A stretch of 64,000 nt of DNA from Solibacillus sp040273735. GTDB lineage: Bacteria > Bacillota > Bacilli > Bacillales_A > Planococcaceae. The stretch lies in contig NZ_JBELZM010000011.1 of assembly GCF_040273735.1 (NCBI RefSeq), forward strand, positions 77,037 to 141,036. The letters are read 5' to 3'. Of the stretch, positions 7,789-16,203 are shown one piece after another; the first letter of the stretch is position 1, and every line of letters begins with the position of its first letter. The notes under the pieces were generated by a model that had not been told where the DNA came from, did no database searches, and was given only the letters and a program-made list of their open reading frames with translations. The position numbers and the translations under genes are program-made.

Positions 7789-8424
7789 ATGTTTACAGGA
7801 ATCATTGAAGAACTTGGAACGGTTGATACAATCAGCCAGTCCACACAAGCGATGGAACTAGCCATTCGCGCAAGCAAAGTTTTAGAGGATGTTCAAATCG
7901 GGGACAGTATTGCCGTTAATGGTGTCTGTCTGACAGTGAAAGAATTCTCGCCATCCGTATTTTTAGCGGATGTTATGCCGGAAACCGTCAAAGCAACAAG
8001 CCTCCAGCAATTAGCAGCAGGTGTGCCTGTCAATCTGGAACGGGCAATGTCGGCGAATGGTCGTTTCGGCGGACATATTGTTTCGGGCCATGTTGATGGA
8101 ATTGCAACAATTCAACGTAAAAGACCCGTCGCCAATGCGGTTTATATTGATCTGGCAATGGAAAAGCATTTGATTGCTGAATGTATTAAGAAAGGCTCGA
8201 TTACAGTGGACGGCACGAGTTTAACAATTTTTGATGTGACAGATACATTCATTACCATTTCCTTAATCCCTCATACGTATGAGCAGACTGTATTAGGCTT
8301 TAAAAAGCCAGGAGATGTTGTGAACATTGAAACAGATCTAATCGGAAAATATGTAAAAAAACATTTACAAAATCAATCGGGAAGTACAATTACAATGGAC
8401 TTTTTGCAACGTACCGGATTTTAA
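7789..8424 (+). CDS. ribE: Riboflavin synthase, alpha subunit
   Basis: A 211-residue protein starting MFTGIIEELG, the invariant N-terminus of riboflavin synthase. The two internally repeated lumazine-binding halves are visible as SIAVNGVCLTV near residue 45 and SITVDGTSLTI near residue 140. It converts two 6,7-dimethyl-8-ribityllumazine molecules to riboflavin plus a pyrimidinedione. ATG 7789 follows AGAGGTGAGCAGG; an in-frame GTG at 7780 is part of that site. It is the first gene of a three-gene operon under tandem FMN control. The ribD gene that usually precedes it is absent. Confidence 0.95.
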   Translation: MFTGIIEELGTVDTISQSTQAMELAIRASKVLEDVQIGDSIAVNGVCLTVKEFSPSVFLADVMPETVKATSLQQLAAGVPVNLERAMSANGRFGGHIVSGHVDGIATIQRKRPVANAVYIDLAMEKHLIAECIKKGSITVDGTSLTIFDVTDTFITISLIPHTYEQTVLGFKKPGDVVNIETDLIGKYVKKHLQNQSGSTITMDFLQRTGF

Positions 8425-8438
8425 AGGAGTGGTGATAA

Positions 8439-9050
8439 ATGAATACGATTGAAGAAGCAATTCAGGCATTGAAAAACGGCGAGATTATTATTGTGTCAGA
8501 TGACGAAAATCGTGAAAATGAAGGGGATTTTCTAGTTTTAGGAGAATTCGCTACACCGGAAAATATTAATTTCATGGCACTTTATGGAAGAGGGTTGATT
8601 TGTACACCAATTTCATCTGCAATTGCAGAAAGGCTTTCCCTTCACCCAATGGTACAAAGCAATACCGATACATATCAAACTGCTTTTACGATTAGTATCG
8701 ATCATATCCATACAACGACAGGTATAAGTGCATTTGAGCGTTCTAAAACGATGTTAGCATTACTGGATTCTGCAACAAAGCCGGAGCATTTTCATCGTCC
8801 GGGCCATGTTTTCCCGCTCATTGCAAAACAGGGAGGCGTGTTGGAGCGTCGCGGCCATACGGAAGCAGGCGTCGATCTGGCGAAGTTATGCGGTTCGGTT
8901 GAAGTCGCGGTCATCTGTGAAATTATGAACGAAGATGGTTCAATGGCCCGCATGCCGCAGCTCGAAAAGATAGCACAAAAACATAACCTGAAATTTATTA
9001 CAATCGAGGACTTAGTTCAATATATAAAATTAACTACTGTAATGGTATAA
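8439..9050 (+). CDS. ribB: 3,4-dihydroxy-2-butanone-4-phosphate synthase (RibB only, no GTP cyclohydrolase II)
   Basis: A 203-residue protein that forms the four-carbon unit of riboflavin from ribulose-5-phosphate. RENEGD (residues 26-31), TTTGISAFERSKT, RPGHVFPL and RRGHTEAGVDLA are all present, so the domain looks intact. Many Bacillales carry a RibBA fusion of about 400 residues. Here the chain stops right after the RibB domain (TIEDLVQYIKLTTVMV) and ribH follows 15 nt later, so the cyclohydrolase half is missing. A separate ribA must exist elsewhere for the pathway to work. Confidence 0.92.
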   Translation: MNTIEEAIQALKNGEIIIVSDDENRENEGDFLVLGEFATPENINFMALYGRGLICTPISSAIAERLSLHPMVQSNTDTYQTAFTISIDHIHTTTGISAFERSKTMLALLDSATKPEHFHRPGHVFPLIAKQGGVLERRGHTEAGVDLAKLCGSVEVAVICEIMNEDGSMARMPQLEKIAQKHNLKFITIEDLVQYIKLTTVMV

Positions 9051-9065
9051 AAAGGAGCAATTAAA

Positions 9066-9530
9066 ATGGGAAAAACATTTGAAGCACAATTAGTCGGAAC
9101 AGATTTGAAAATCGGAATTGTCGTAGGGCGATTCAATGAATTTATTAATGATAAATTATTAAGTGGTGCAATTGACGGCTTAAAACGTCATGGTGTTGAT
9201 GAAGCAAATATTGATACAGCATGGGTTCCAGGTGCTTTTGAAGTACCGTTCGTAGCGAAAAAAATGGCTGAAACAAATAATTATGATGCAGTTATCGGAT
9301 TAGGTACTGTCATTCGCGGATCTACAACACATTATGATTATGTATGTAACGAGGCAGCAAAAGGAATTGCAAAAGCGGGCTTGGATACAGGAGTTCCGGT
9401 AATTTTCGGCATTGTCACAACAGAAAATATTGAACAGGCGATCGAACGTGCTGGTACGAAAGCAGGTAATAAAGGCTACGACAGCGCGATGTCCGCAATT
9501 GAAATGGCAAACTTGAATAAAATGTTCTAA
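9066..9530 (+). CDS. ribH: 6,7-dimethyl-8-ribityllumazine synthase
   Basis: A 154-residue lumazine synthase that condenses the RibB product with the pyrimidine intermediate and assembles as an icosahedral capsid in bacilli. The typical blocks KIGIVVGRFNEFI, VPGAFEVP, GLGTVIRGSTTHYDYVCNEA and PVIFGIVTTENIEQAIERAG are present, with the catalytic His in the STTHYD region. It is the last gene of the rib operon, behind AAAAGGAG and followed by a strong terminator. Confidence 0.96.
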   Translation: MGKTFEAQLVGTDLKIGIVVGRFNEFINDKLLSGAIDGLKRHGVDEANIDTAWVPGAFEVPFVAKKMAETNNYDAVIGLGTVIRGSTTHYDYVCNEAAKGIAKAGLDTGVPVIFGIVTTENIEQAIERAGTKAGNKGYDSAMSAIEMANLNKMF

Positions 9531-9546
9531 TAAATATTATTGCAGG

Positions 9547-9575
9547 CCACTCCAAAATTTTGGGGTGGTTTTTTC
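9547..9575 (+). terminator. Terminator of the rib operon
   Basis: CCACTCCAAAA (9547-9557) pairs with TTTTGGGGTGG (9558-9568), followed by a T run. Confidence 0.92.
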
Positions 9576-9668
9576 TTTGCTTTCAATAACAAGTTTACAA
9601 ATTATTTCCTGTAAATTACTATTACGTTATACGATATACCGCGTGACATAATAGCTGGAGGAATGAAT

Positions 9669-9986
9669 ATGTCTTATAATGGCGGACCGATGACTGAAGC
9701 AATGTATTATGTGTTATTGGCGTTAATGCGTCCTAACCATGGTTATCAGTTAATGCAATCCATTTCAGGAGTATCAAATGGCCGTTTAACAATGGGGCCC
9801 GGAACGTTATATGGTGTCCAATCACGAATGCAAAAGGACAGATTAATCGCTTTGTCAAAAGACGATGGGCGGAGAAAAATATATGAAATTACAAAAGAAG
9901 GTGAGCATGCATTAAGAATAGAATATGCTCGTCTAAAATCTCTGATTTTCGACAGCAGTATTTTAGAGGAGAGAAACGATGACTAA
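9669..9986 (+). CDS. PadR family transcriptional regulator
   Basis: A 105-residue winged-helix protein. TEAMYYVLLALMRPNHGYQLMQSI and TMGPGTLYGVQSRMQKDRLI followed by DDGRRKIYEITKEGEHAL are the PadR DNA-binding signature. ATG 9669 is used because GGAGG lies 7 nt upstream; ATG 9663 is too close. The stop overlaps the start of a DUF2812 membrane protein by 8 nt, so the two are co-translated, an arrangement common for PadR regulators and the membrane protein they control. An imperfect palindrome, GTTATACGATATAC, at about 9626-9639 could be its operator. Confidence 0.9.
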   Translation: MSYNGGPMTEAMYYVLLALMRPNHGYQLMQSISGVSNGRLTMGPGTLYGVQSRMQKDRLIALSKDDGRRKIYEITKEGEHALRIEYARLKSLIFDSSILEERNDD

Positions 9987-11175
9987 AATGGTGCGCAAAA
10001 TCCGACCAACCAACTACTGGCGAATCGGAGAACATGAAAGCTGGTTTTCGGATATGTCGTTACAAGGGTTGCACATTCATAAAATGGGAACTAATTTAGC
10101 CACTTTTAAAAAAGGCGACCCGAAGCGAATCGAATACCGGATTGAAGTGACAGACAGGAAATTAATTACTTATGAGCAAATTGATCTGTACGAGGAAAAC
10201 GGCTGGGAGTATGTCACAAGCTATCAATGGTTTCATGTTTTCTCTTCGCCAACTGAAAACAATGCGCCCGAAATCCACACAGATTCTGCAGAACAGGCAT
10301 TTACATTACAGCGGCTAAGTAAAAAACTCGTATTTAATTTAATATGGATTTCTCTGGGAGTAGTCCTGATTCTGGGTATGCTTTTGACGATGTGGTTTTT
10401 GGATGGAACCCCGATCTTACGGTTAGTTGAAGGATATGTCGTTCAGCAAAGTATCCTTGCTCTCGTCTATATTCACTATGTTTTTTACGCGATAAGAGCT
10501 ATACTAGCGATTAAAGAATTGAAGGAAAGTTTAATAGAAGGCAAAGCCATCAATCACCACGCCCCCTGGAGAAAAACTTTGCGGAAAAATAGTGTATTTT
10601 CGGTTGTTCTCATAGGAATTATTCTTATAAGCGGCTTAATGCCATTTTATCAATTAAAAAAAACGGATACCTTTACACTTCCAAAAAATGAAGAAAACTT
10701 ACCGTTTGTCCGTTTAGCCGATATCGAACAAAATTCACAGTTAACCCGGGATGGATATTCTAGTGATGAAGTTGATTGGGCGAACCGCTATACAACAAAT
10801 TGGAGTATCTTTGCACCCGTGCAGTTTGAGACAGATGAAAATGGAATAATTAAGGATGAAATGTGGTTGGATAAAAGCGGTACATACTCACCGAGCGTTT
10901 CTACTGAAATATACAATTTAACATTTCAGGTGTTCGCTAAACCATTGCTGTCTGACTTGATGGAGTGGCATACATACGGAGATGAGAGGGAAAGTTTTAT
11001 CGTAAAGAAACACCCTGGTTTTGATCACCTTGTTACGCGCGAGGATAAAGAATGGAAACAATTAGTTGCTTCAAAAGGTAAGGTGGTTATGTATATACGT
11101 TATTACGGATATGCAGAGCTTGATGTACTAGTGGAAAATGCAGCTCAGAAAATATTGCTGCTTGCGGATAGTTAG
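9979..11175 (+). CDS. DUF2812 membrane protein, paralogue 1
   Basis: A 398-residue protein. The N-terminal DUF2812 domain (residues about 1-90) begins with a region around YWRIGEHESWFSDMS. Two membrane segments lie near 115-140 and 148-170, another near 200-225, then an extracytoplasmic-looking C-terminal domain. It overlaps the PadR gene and is probably regulated by it. Families of this kind are co-encoded with PadR but their role is unknown; envelope stress sensing is only a guess. It is clearly related along its full length to the gene at 11350. Confidence 0.75.
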   Translation: MTKMVRKIRPTNYWRIGEHESWFSDMSLQGLHIHKMGTNLATFKKGDPKRIEYRIEVTDRKLITYEQIDLYEENGWEYVTSYQWFHVFSSPTENNAPEIHTDSAEQAFTLQRLSKKLVFNLIWISLGVVLILGMLLTMWFLDGTPILRLVEGYVVQQSILALVYIHYVFYAIRAILAIKELKESLIEGKAINHHAPWRKTLRKNSVFSVVLIGIILISGLMPFYQLKKTDTFTLPKNEENLPFVRLADIEQNSQLTRDGYSSDEVDWANRYTTNWSIFAPVQFETDENGIIKDEMWLDKSGTYSPSVSTEIYNLTFQVFAKPLLSDLMEWHTYGDERESFIVKKHPGFDHLVTREDKEWKQLVASKGKVVMYIRYYGYAELDVLVENAAQKILLLADS

Positions 11176-11190
11176 TTCCAGGCAATGTAA

Positions 11191-11224
11191 AAGGCAATCT
11201 TACTTGGGTAGGGTTGCCTTTTTG
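11191..11224 (+). terminator. Terminator after the PadR-DUF2812 pair
   Basis: AAGGCAA (11191-11197) pairs with TTGCCTT (11214-11220), followed by T. It separates the two DUF2812 genes into different units. Confidence 0.7.
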
Positions 11225-11349
11225 CTTAGAACATTTCAATTTTTTTATTGCGTCAGGGAGTGCTAAAATGGTTTCCTGGTCCAATTTATTTATTTACAAA
11301 CATTCCCTGCTATTCTATTGTTAGGTCAGATATATAGGGGGGGAGAGCG

Positions 11350-12546
11350 ATGGCGGAAATAGTACACAGAATAAGACCCGGGCAGTATTGGCGTATCAAG
11401 GAACATGAAAGCTGGTTTTCAGATATGTCCGAGCAAGGGTTGCATTTTTATGAGATTGGTACTCATTTTGCAAAGTTTAAAAAAGGCGACCGCAAAAGAA
11501 TGGATTACCGACTGGAACTGGCAAAAAGCAAATATATCTCGAGTGAAAAAATACGCTTATTTGAAGAAAACGGCTGGGATTATATTGCGAGTGACCGCAA
11601 TTTTCACGTGTTTGCTGCTCCGACTGATCGTAAAGTAAATGAACCACCAATAGATCGAGAAGAGCAAATCTCAATAGCAAAAAAGGCTTTTAATAAAACA
11701 TTATTTAATTTTATAGTTAATTTAATTGCAATTATTGTAATCACTACGTTTTTCATAAAAATTATTGAAAACGGAAATATTACTGTTTCGCAACTGATAG
11801 ATGGATTTACACTTGCCCCATTGTTAGTCTTATTTGTTAATTTTATACAAATACTTCCGATAGGTAAAAGCTTATTTGAAATTAATCGTTTGCGGAATGA
11901 ACTTAAAGATAGGAAAGTAGACGATCAACAAATACCATGGGAAAACTTTTATTGGTCAAGTATAGTCTTCAGTTTCTTATTATTAGTAATTACATTAACT
12001 ATTGTGTTTATACCGATTTACCAAATATGGAGTATGAAAACAAACCCTTTACCAGAAGAAGATACAGGGCTGCCAATTGTCCGTCTTGCTTCAATTGAAA
12101 ATCAGCCGCATCTTAAAAGGAAGCCATTTTATTTCGAAGGAGAGGATTTGGGGAGCACCTACTCATCACAGTGGAATATTTTCGCTTCTGTACAATATGA
12201 TTCAACAGAAAGGGGCGTTATTCAGGATGGGGAATGGTACGATCCAAATAATGCATATCAACCATCAATCTCATCGGAAGTTTATAAGTTACGGTTCCAT
12301 TCCCATGTTAGCTCATTAGTTAATGAGTTAATAATCAAGCATACATATGGAAGTGAACCTGCAAGTTTTAAAGAAAGAAAACACACAGCTTTTGATCGTC
12401 TGCTAATTAGGGATAATTCTTTTCACAAAGATTTTCTATTTGTAAGGGGTCGGATCGTGATGTATATCAATTATACTGGTCAGGTTGAAGATAATGTAAT
12501 CATAGAGAAAGCTGCAGAAAAAATGGCATTGCTTGCTGACGATTGA
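11350..12546 (+). CDS. DUF2812 membrane protein, paralogue 2
   Basis: Also 398 residues and alignable end to end with the preceding DUF2812 protein: shared blocks include HESWFSDMS, FKKGD, YNL/YKL regions and a terminal motif ending in LLAD. It has the same plan of cytoplasmic DUF2812 domain, hydrophobic middle (about 115-225) and C-terminal domain. It starts at ATG 11350 behind GGGGGGGAGAG and lacks its own PadR gene. It probably arose by tandem duplication followed by substantial divergence. Function is unknown. Confidence 0.72.
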   Translation: MAEIVHRIRPGQYWRIKEHESWFSDMSEQGLHFYEIGTHFAKFKKGDRKRMDYRLELAKSKYISSEKIRLFEENGWDYIASDRNFHVFAAPTDRKVNEPPIDREEQISIAKKAFNKTLFNFIVNLIAIIVITTFFIKIIENGNITVSQLIDGFTLAPLLVLFVNFIQILPIGKSLFEINRLRNELKDRKVDDQQIPWENFYWSSIVFSFLLLVITLTIVFIPIYQIWSMKTNPLPEEDTGLPIVRLASIENQPHLKRKPFYFEGEDLGSTYSSQWNIFASVQYDSTERGVIQDGEWYDPNNAYQPSISSEVYKLRFHSHVSSLVNELIIKHTYGSEPASFKERKHTAFDRLLIRDNSFHKDFLFVRGRIVMYINYTGQVEDNVIIEKAAEKMALLADD

Positions 12547-12563
12547 AGGAATCGCTAGTAATA

Positions 12564-12734
12564 TTCAAATAATCATTTAAATCATCTAATATCAATTTGA
12601 CATCTTCTAATAAGTTACCGATTTTCTAATATATGGCACTTGTTCTAATAATGCTCTTAGATGTTCAATTAAACATTCGGAATATGCTAATAAACCTTTG
12701 GTGTTTTCTAATAAATATAAAATTCTTCTAATAA
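12564..12734. repeat. Array of nine ~20-nt units with a TTCTAATAA core
   Basis: Cores start at 12564 (TTCAAATAA), 12584 (ATCTAATAT), 12605 (TTCTAATAA), 12624 (TTCTAATAT), 12643 (TTCTAATAA), 12664 (TTCAATTAA), 12685 (TGCTAATAA), 12706 (TTCTAATAA) and 12726 (TTCTAATAA). Spacings are 20, 21, 19, 19, 21, 21, 21 and 20 nt; the 10-12 nt between cores are not conserved. It fills most of the 324-nt gap between the DUF2812 and LysE-type genes; I see no gene in that gap. Confidence 0.7.
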
Positions 12735-12870
12735 AATCAGTCACAGGTCATATCATCAGAATTCATACAAGTAACGCCACACTAGCAATCCATTAAACAT
12801 AAAATTCCCCTAGCTTCATTTTGATGAACATGTTACCATATTTAAAAATTCAGAAAATGAAGGTGAGTAA

Positions 12871-13503
12871 ATGGAGAATCTTGTGTTCTTTATCATTGCG
12901 TGTGTTCTTCTGATTGTATTGCCGGGTCCTGATACAGCGATCGTTACGAAAAATACGATTGTTAACGGGCAAAAGGGCGGATTTCAAACGATGGTCGGCT
13001 CTTGTGCGGGGTTAACCGTCCATACAATTGCGGCGGTTGCGGGGCTATCGGCGATTATTGTAAAATCTGCCGTGGCATTTACAGTGCTGAAATACGTTGG
13101 AGCAGCTTATTTATGCTATTTAGGTATCAAAACATTAATGAGCATGCGTGCGAAAAAAGCGGATACGGGGGAAATGACGGACATTCCGGAAATTGAAGCT
13201 AAAGGAAATTCATATTTTAAGCAGGGTCTCATTACAAATATCACAAACCCTAAAGTAGCAGTATTTTTCCTGACGTTTTTACCGCAATTCCTATCAAAAG
13301 GGGCAGAACCATTTTGGCCATTTTTGACAATGGGAATTATCTATATTGTTTTAACATTTATTTGGTTTGCGCTCTATGTATTTTTATTAAACAAAATCCG
13401 CAATTTCATGAAAAAACCTGCTACACAATCGGTGATCGAAACGTTAACTGGAGCGGTTCTAATCGGCTTTGGCATCAAACTTGCATTTGAAAAACAGACG
13501 TGA
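12871..13503 (+). CDS. LysE/RhtB family amino acid exporter
   Basis: A 210-residue membrane protein with about six segments. The N-terminal VLLIVLPGPDTAIVTKNTI and QGLITNITNPKVAVFFLTFLPQF are the family hallmarks. Members export amino acids or their derivatives; the substrate here cannot be told. The start ATG 12871 follows GAAGGTGAG. It appears to be a single-gene unit. Confidence 0.9.
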   Translation: MENLVFFIIACVLLIVLPGPDTAIVTKNTIVNGQKGGFQTMVGSCAGLTVHTIAAVAGLSAIIVKSAVAFTVLKYVGAAYLCYLGIKTLMSMRAKKADTGEMTDIPEIEAKGNSYFKQGLITNITNPKVAVFFLTFLPQFLSKGAEPFWPFLTMGIIYIVLTFIWFALYVFLLNKIRNFMKKPATQSVIETLTGAVLIGFGIKLAFEKQT

Positions 13504-13622
13504 TAGTCAACATGTGCGTAATTCACAACCACATTGCCTTTAAAACGCAATAGCCTTTCACCGCTTATTCTTTTTTAAAGAAGGGTATAGTTCCCTAATT
13601 CTAGAAAAAAGGATGATGAAAA

Positions 13623-14348
13623 ATGGGCTTGTATATTACAATGTGGATAGCCATGATCGCTGTAATAGTAGTAAATGCGCTATCAAATACACTGCCGTTA
13701 AACGGGCAGACGGCATCAGAAATTTCGAATCGATTAGAAGTATTATTTACGCCAGCAGGCTACGTGTTTTCAATTTGGTCTTTAATTTATATACTGCTTG
13801 TCATATGGCTGATTACTATATACCGCAAAGTGAAAGACAATCGTTTTAAAGGAAAAGTGGGTATTTTATTTATCATCAGCTGTATATTTAATATTGCTTG
13901 GCTGTTCAGCTGGCATTATGAACAGTTTATACTATCCATTATCGTAATGTTCTTTTTGTTATTTACACTCATTGCGATTTACCAGCAGTATAAAAACACG
14001 GAGAAAGGTCTTTCAGAACGCTTTCCGTTTTCATTTTACTTGGCGTGGATATCTGTAGCGACAATCGCTAATGTAAGCTATGTGTTAAAATATCATGGTG
14101 TCGATTTGGGGATTTCAGAGGTAATCGGATCACTCGTACTTGTCGGGGTTGCGGTGATTCTCGGTTATCTGGCCGTTGCGATTTCAAAAGATATTTTCTT
14201 TACACTCGTCATCGTATGGGCACTAATCGGTATTGCGGTAAAAACAGATGAGACGACAATGCAGAACGGTACAATTGCATTAACTGTAATATTAATTATC
14301 GCGGCGCTCATTCGCTATATGCGTATGAAGACAAAAAGGCTAGCCTAA
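13623..14348 (+). CDS. TspO/MBR-related membrane protein
   Basis: A 241-residue protein with about seven hydrophobic segments. FTPAGYVFSIWSLIYILLV near residues 41-59 resembles the Pro-x-x-x-x-x-Trp region of TspO/MBR proteins, and NIAWLFSWHYEQF follows. It is longer than the usual ~160-residue, five-helix TspO and has fewer tryptophans, so it belongs to the extended TspO-like group. TspO proteins bind tetrapyrroles or steroids; the ligand here is unknown. Confidence 0.65.
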   Translation: MGLYITMWIAMIAVIVVNALSNTLPLNGQTASEISNRLEVLFTPAGYVFSIWSLIYILLVIWLITIYRKVKDNRFKGKVGILFIISCIFNIAWLFSWHYEQFILSIIVMFFLLFTLIAIYQQYKNTEKGLSERFPFSFYLAWISVATIANVSYVLKYHGVDLGISEVIGSLVLVGVAVILGYLAVAISKDIFFTLVIVWALIGIAVKTDETTMQNGTIALTVILIIAALIRYMRMKTKRLA

Positions 14349-14353
14349 TGAAT

Positions 14354-14398
14354 AAGGGTTGTAGAAAAGTCGGTGATGACTTTTACTACAACCCTTTA
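14354..14398. terminator. Bidirectional terminator
   Basis: AAGGGTTGTAGAAAAGTC pairs with GACTTTTACTACAACCCTT with T-rich ends on both strands. It lies between the convergent TspO-like gene and copD. Confidence 0.88.
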
Positions 14399-14406
14399 TT
14401 TTGACA

Positions 14407-15486
14407 TTATTTAAAAAATACAATTGACATAAAGCCCATGTAAAAACATAGTGTGAGCGCAAAAGTCATGGCAGCCGATACAACGACCGGCAGCTGTTTA
14501 ATATAACTTATGATGACAAGACCGATGAACAGTGCAGTCAACAGGAAAAATCCTAATCCAATACCAGTCATTTGCAGATAACCTCGCATGCCGGCTTCAA
14601 TCGAGCTACGGTAGAACATTTCAAAAAACGGCGAGATTTCCTGAACATAAAAAGTGGGTGGCTGTTGTTCACTATATAGCGCGGTAATGAATAAAATCAA
14701 CACGAGCAAAACTGTTTCGATTCTTACCCACGTACGTGGTTCAAATAATGGCTTGTCCATTTTCAGTTTAATAAGCAGGCCGTTTGCCAAAACAATAACA
14801 GTCAAAGGTACGAGCAGAACATGCTTTATGAACAAAAAATGTCCATAATTACTCGACCAGCTTGTCACATAGCCCGGTACGATTGTGTCAGTCATAAGAA
14901 CACCTGTTAATGCAACAGCAGTAAAAGCTACGAGAGCAACAGGGGAGAACCACTTCAAAAAAGCGTCCCAGTTTTGCGCATCTTTTGAGAAAAAGCTCAT
15001 CAGTACTAAGATGCCGAGCCATACACTGATAGCAAGAAGGTGAACAAAATCCAGTGCCGACCCGACAATGCCTGTCATCGAACCTGCATGACTAATATAG
15101 CCAATTGCCGCCATAATGGCGATTAAAATAAAAATTGACATGAACGCTAAAAGCTTCGTAGGTTTCTTCATAAATTGGCGAATCATTATAAGCAAAATAA
15201 ACGTAAAGCCAATGACCGCGAGCCATGAATGGCCAACTTTAAATTTTATAAGCAGCATAACCACTGATTCCATGAAGCCAAACTGTGGTGTCAAAATTGT
15301 CAGCAATTGAATATTCGGTACAAATGTGACAACCGGCAAGATGACCGCGCTAACAATGAGCCACTTTGCAGAAACATCAATTTTCGGACGAACTGTTTCT
15401 GGGATACAGTACAGGATAAATGAGCCCATAAGAAGTGCTAAACTAACATAGAGTAAAAATTGACTAAAAATGGTCAATGCTATCAT
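14407..15486 (-). CDS. copD: Copper resistance protein CopD (YcnJ-like)
   Basis: A 359-residue polytopic membrane protein with about nine segments and a central region LDFVHLLAISVWLGILVLMSFF with conserved His and Trp, typical of CopD. It is thought to move copper across the membrane with CopC. Its start overlaps the copC stop by 4 nt, so the two are translationally coupled. In B. subtilis ycnJ is a CopC-CopD fusion; here the parts are separate genes. Confidence 0.85.
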   Translation of the reverse strand: MIALTIFSQFLLYVSLALLMGSFILYCIPETVRPKIDVSAKWLIVSAVILPVVTFVPNIQLLTILTPQFGFMESVVMLLIKFKVGHSWLAVIGFTFILLIMIRQFMKKPTKLLAFMSIFILIAIMAAIGYISHAGSMTGIVGSALDFVHLLAISVWLGILVLMSFFSKDAQNWDAFLKWFSPVALVAFTAVALTGVLMTDTIVPGYVTSWSSNYGHFLFIKHVLLVPLTVIVLANGLLIKLKMDKPLFEPRTWVRIETVLLVLILFITALYSEQQPPTFYVQEISPFFEMFYRSSIEAGMRGYLQMTGIGLGFFLLTALFIGLVIISYIKQLPVVVSAAMTFALTLCFYMGFMSIVFFK

Positions 15487-16046
15487 TTTACATTTTTCCG
15501 TTTAGCAATCGTGAAAATACTTACTATTATAATAAGAAGTAAAAGGGCTCCAACGATATATAGTAATGTATTGTTTGATGATTCTTCCTCATCTACCGCA
15601 GTCGTTTCCGCTGCATTATTTTCTACCGTTTCGTTTACTTCTACTTGCTCTTCATTTTCTTCTGTAACTTTTTCTTCGACCGGTTCTTCAGCTACAGGTG
15701 CATCAACCGTAAATGAGAATTTACCTGACAATGGATGGCCATCAGAACTAATACTATTCCACTCAACAGTATAGTCATCATTTGGTAATGGGGAATCAAA
15801 AGTACCCGTTAATACACCATCGACTAAATCCATCGTAACCGTTTCTATTTCTTCACCGTTACTTGAAATGACTTTAAATGTACTGCCTACTTCAATTTTC
15901 CCGGCGTATGTAAGTTCGATCGCCTGCAATGTTTCTGTTACAACTGCTCCATCTTCTGGGTTTGTCGTGTCTAAGTACGTATGTGCTGCTACGTTCGGTA
16001 CAGCTAAAAATAACGCAGCAAGAATCGATAATAATATTGTTCTCAT
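15483..16046 (-). CDS. copC: CopC domain copper-binding protein, membrane anchored
   Basis: A 187-residue exported protein. A signal peptide ends at NVAA-HTYLDTT, placing the copper-ligand His at the mature N-terminus, as in CopC. The second typical site is SSDGHPLSGKFSF. An acidic low-complexity linker (EEPVEEKVTEENEE) follows, and a C-terminal membrane helix with basic tail (IAKRKNVK) anchors it. It starts behind AAAGGAG and is the first gene of copC-copD. Acts outside the membrane in copper binding or uptake. Confidence 0.87.
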   Translation of the reverse strand: MRTILLSILAALFLAVPNVAAHTYLDTTNPEDGAVVTETLQAIELTYAGKIEVGSTFKVISSNGEEIETVTMDLVDGVLTGTFDSPLPNDDYTVEWNSISSDGHPLSGKFSFTVDAPVAEEPVEEKVTEENEEQVEVNETVENNAAETTAVDEEESSNNTLLYIVGALLLLIIIVSIFTIAKRKNVK

Positions 16047-16203
16047 ATTAATATGATTCTCCTTTCATAGGTTTTTTTACTCAATCCATATTGTAGCCGA
16101 ACAATAAAACATTTGCACTGTTTCCGCTTTTTAAACTTGAGGAAATGTCAGTAAGAGAGAATTGTTATGCTATAATATTGTCACAAATGAAAAGGGGAAC
16201 AAC

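Noticed and set aside
12564..12734. CRISPR array
   Set aside because: Cores of 9 nt with ~11-nt gaps are far too short, units are degenerate and no cas genes are nearby.
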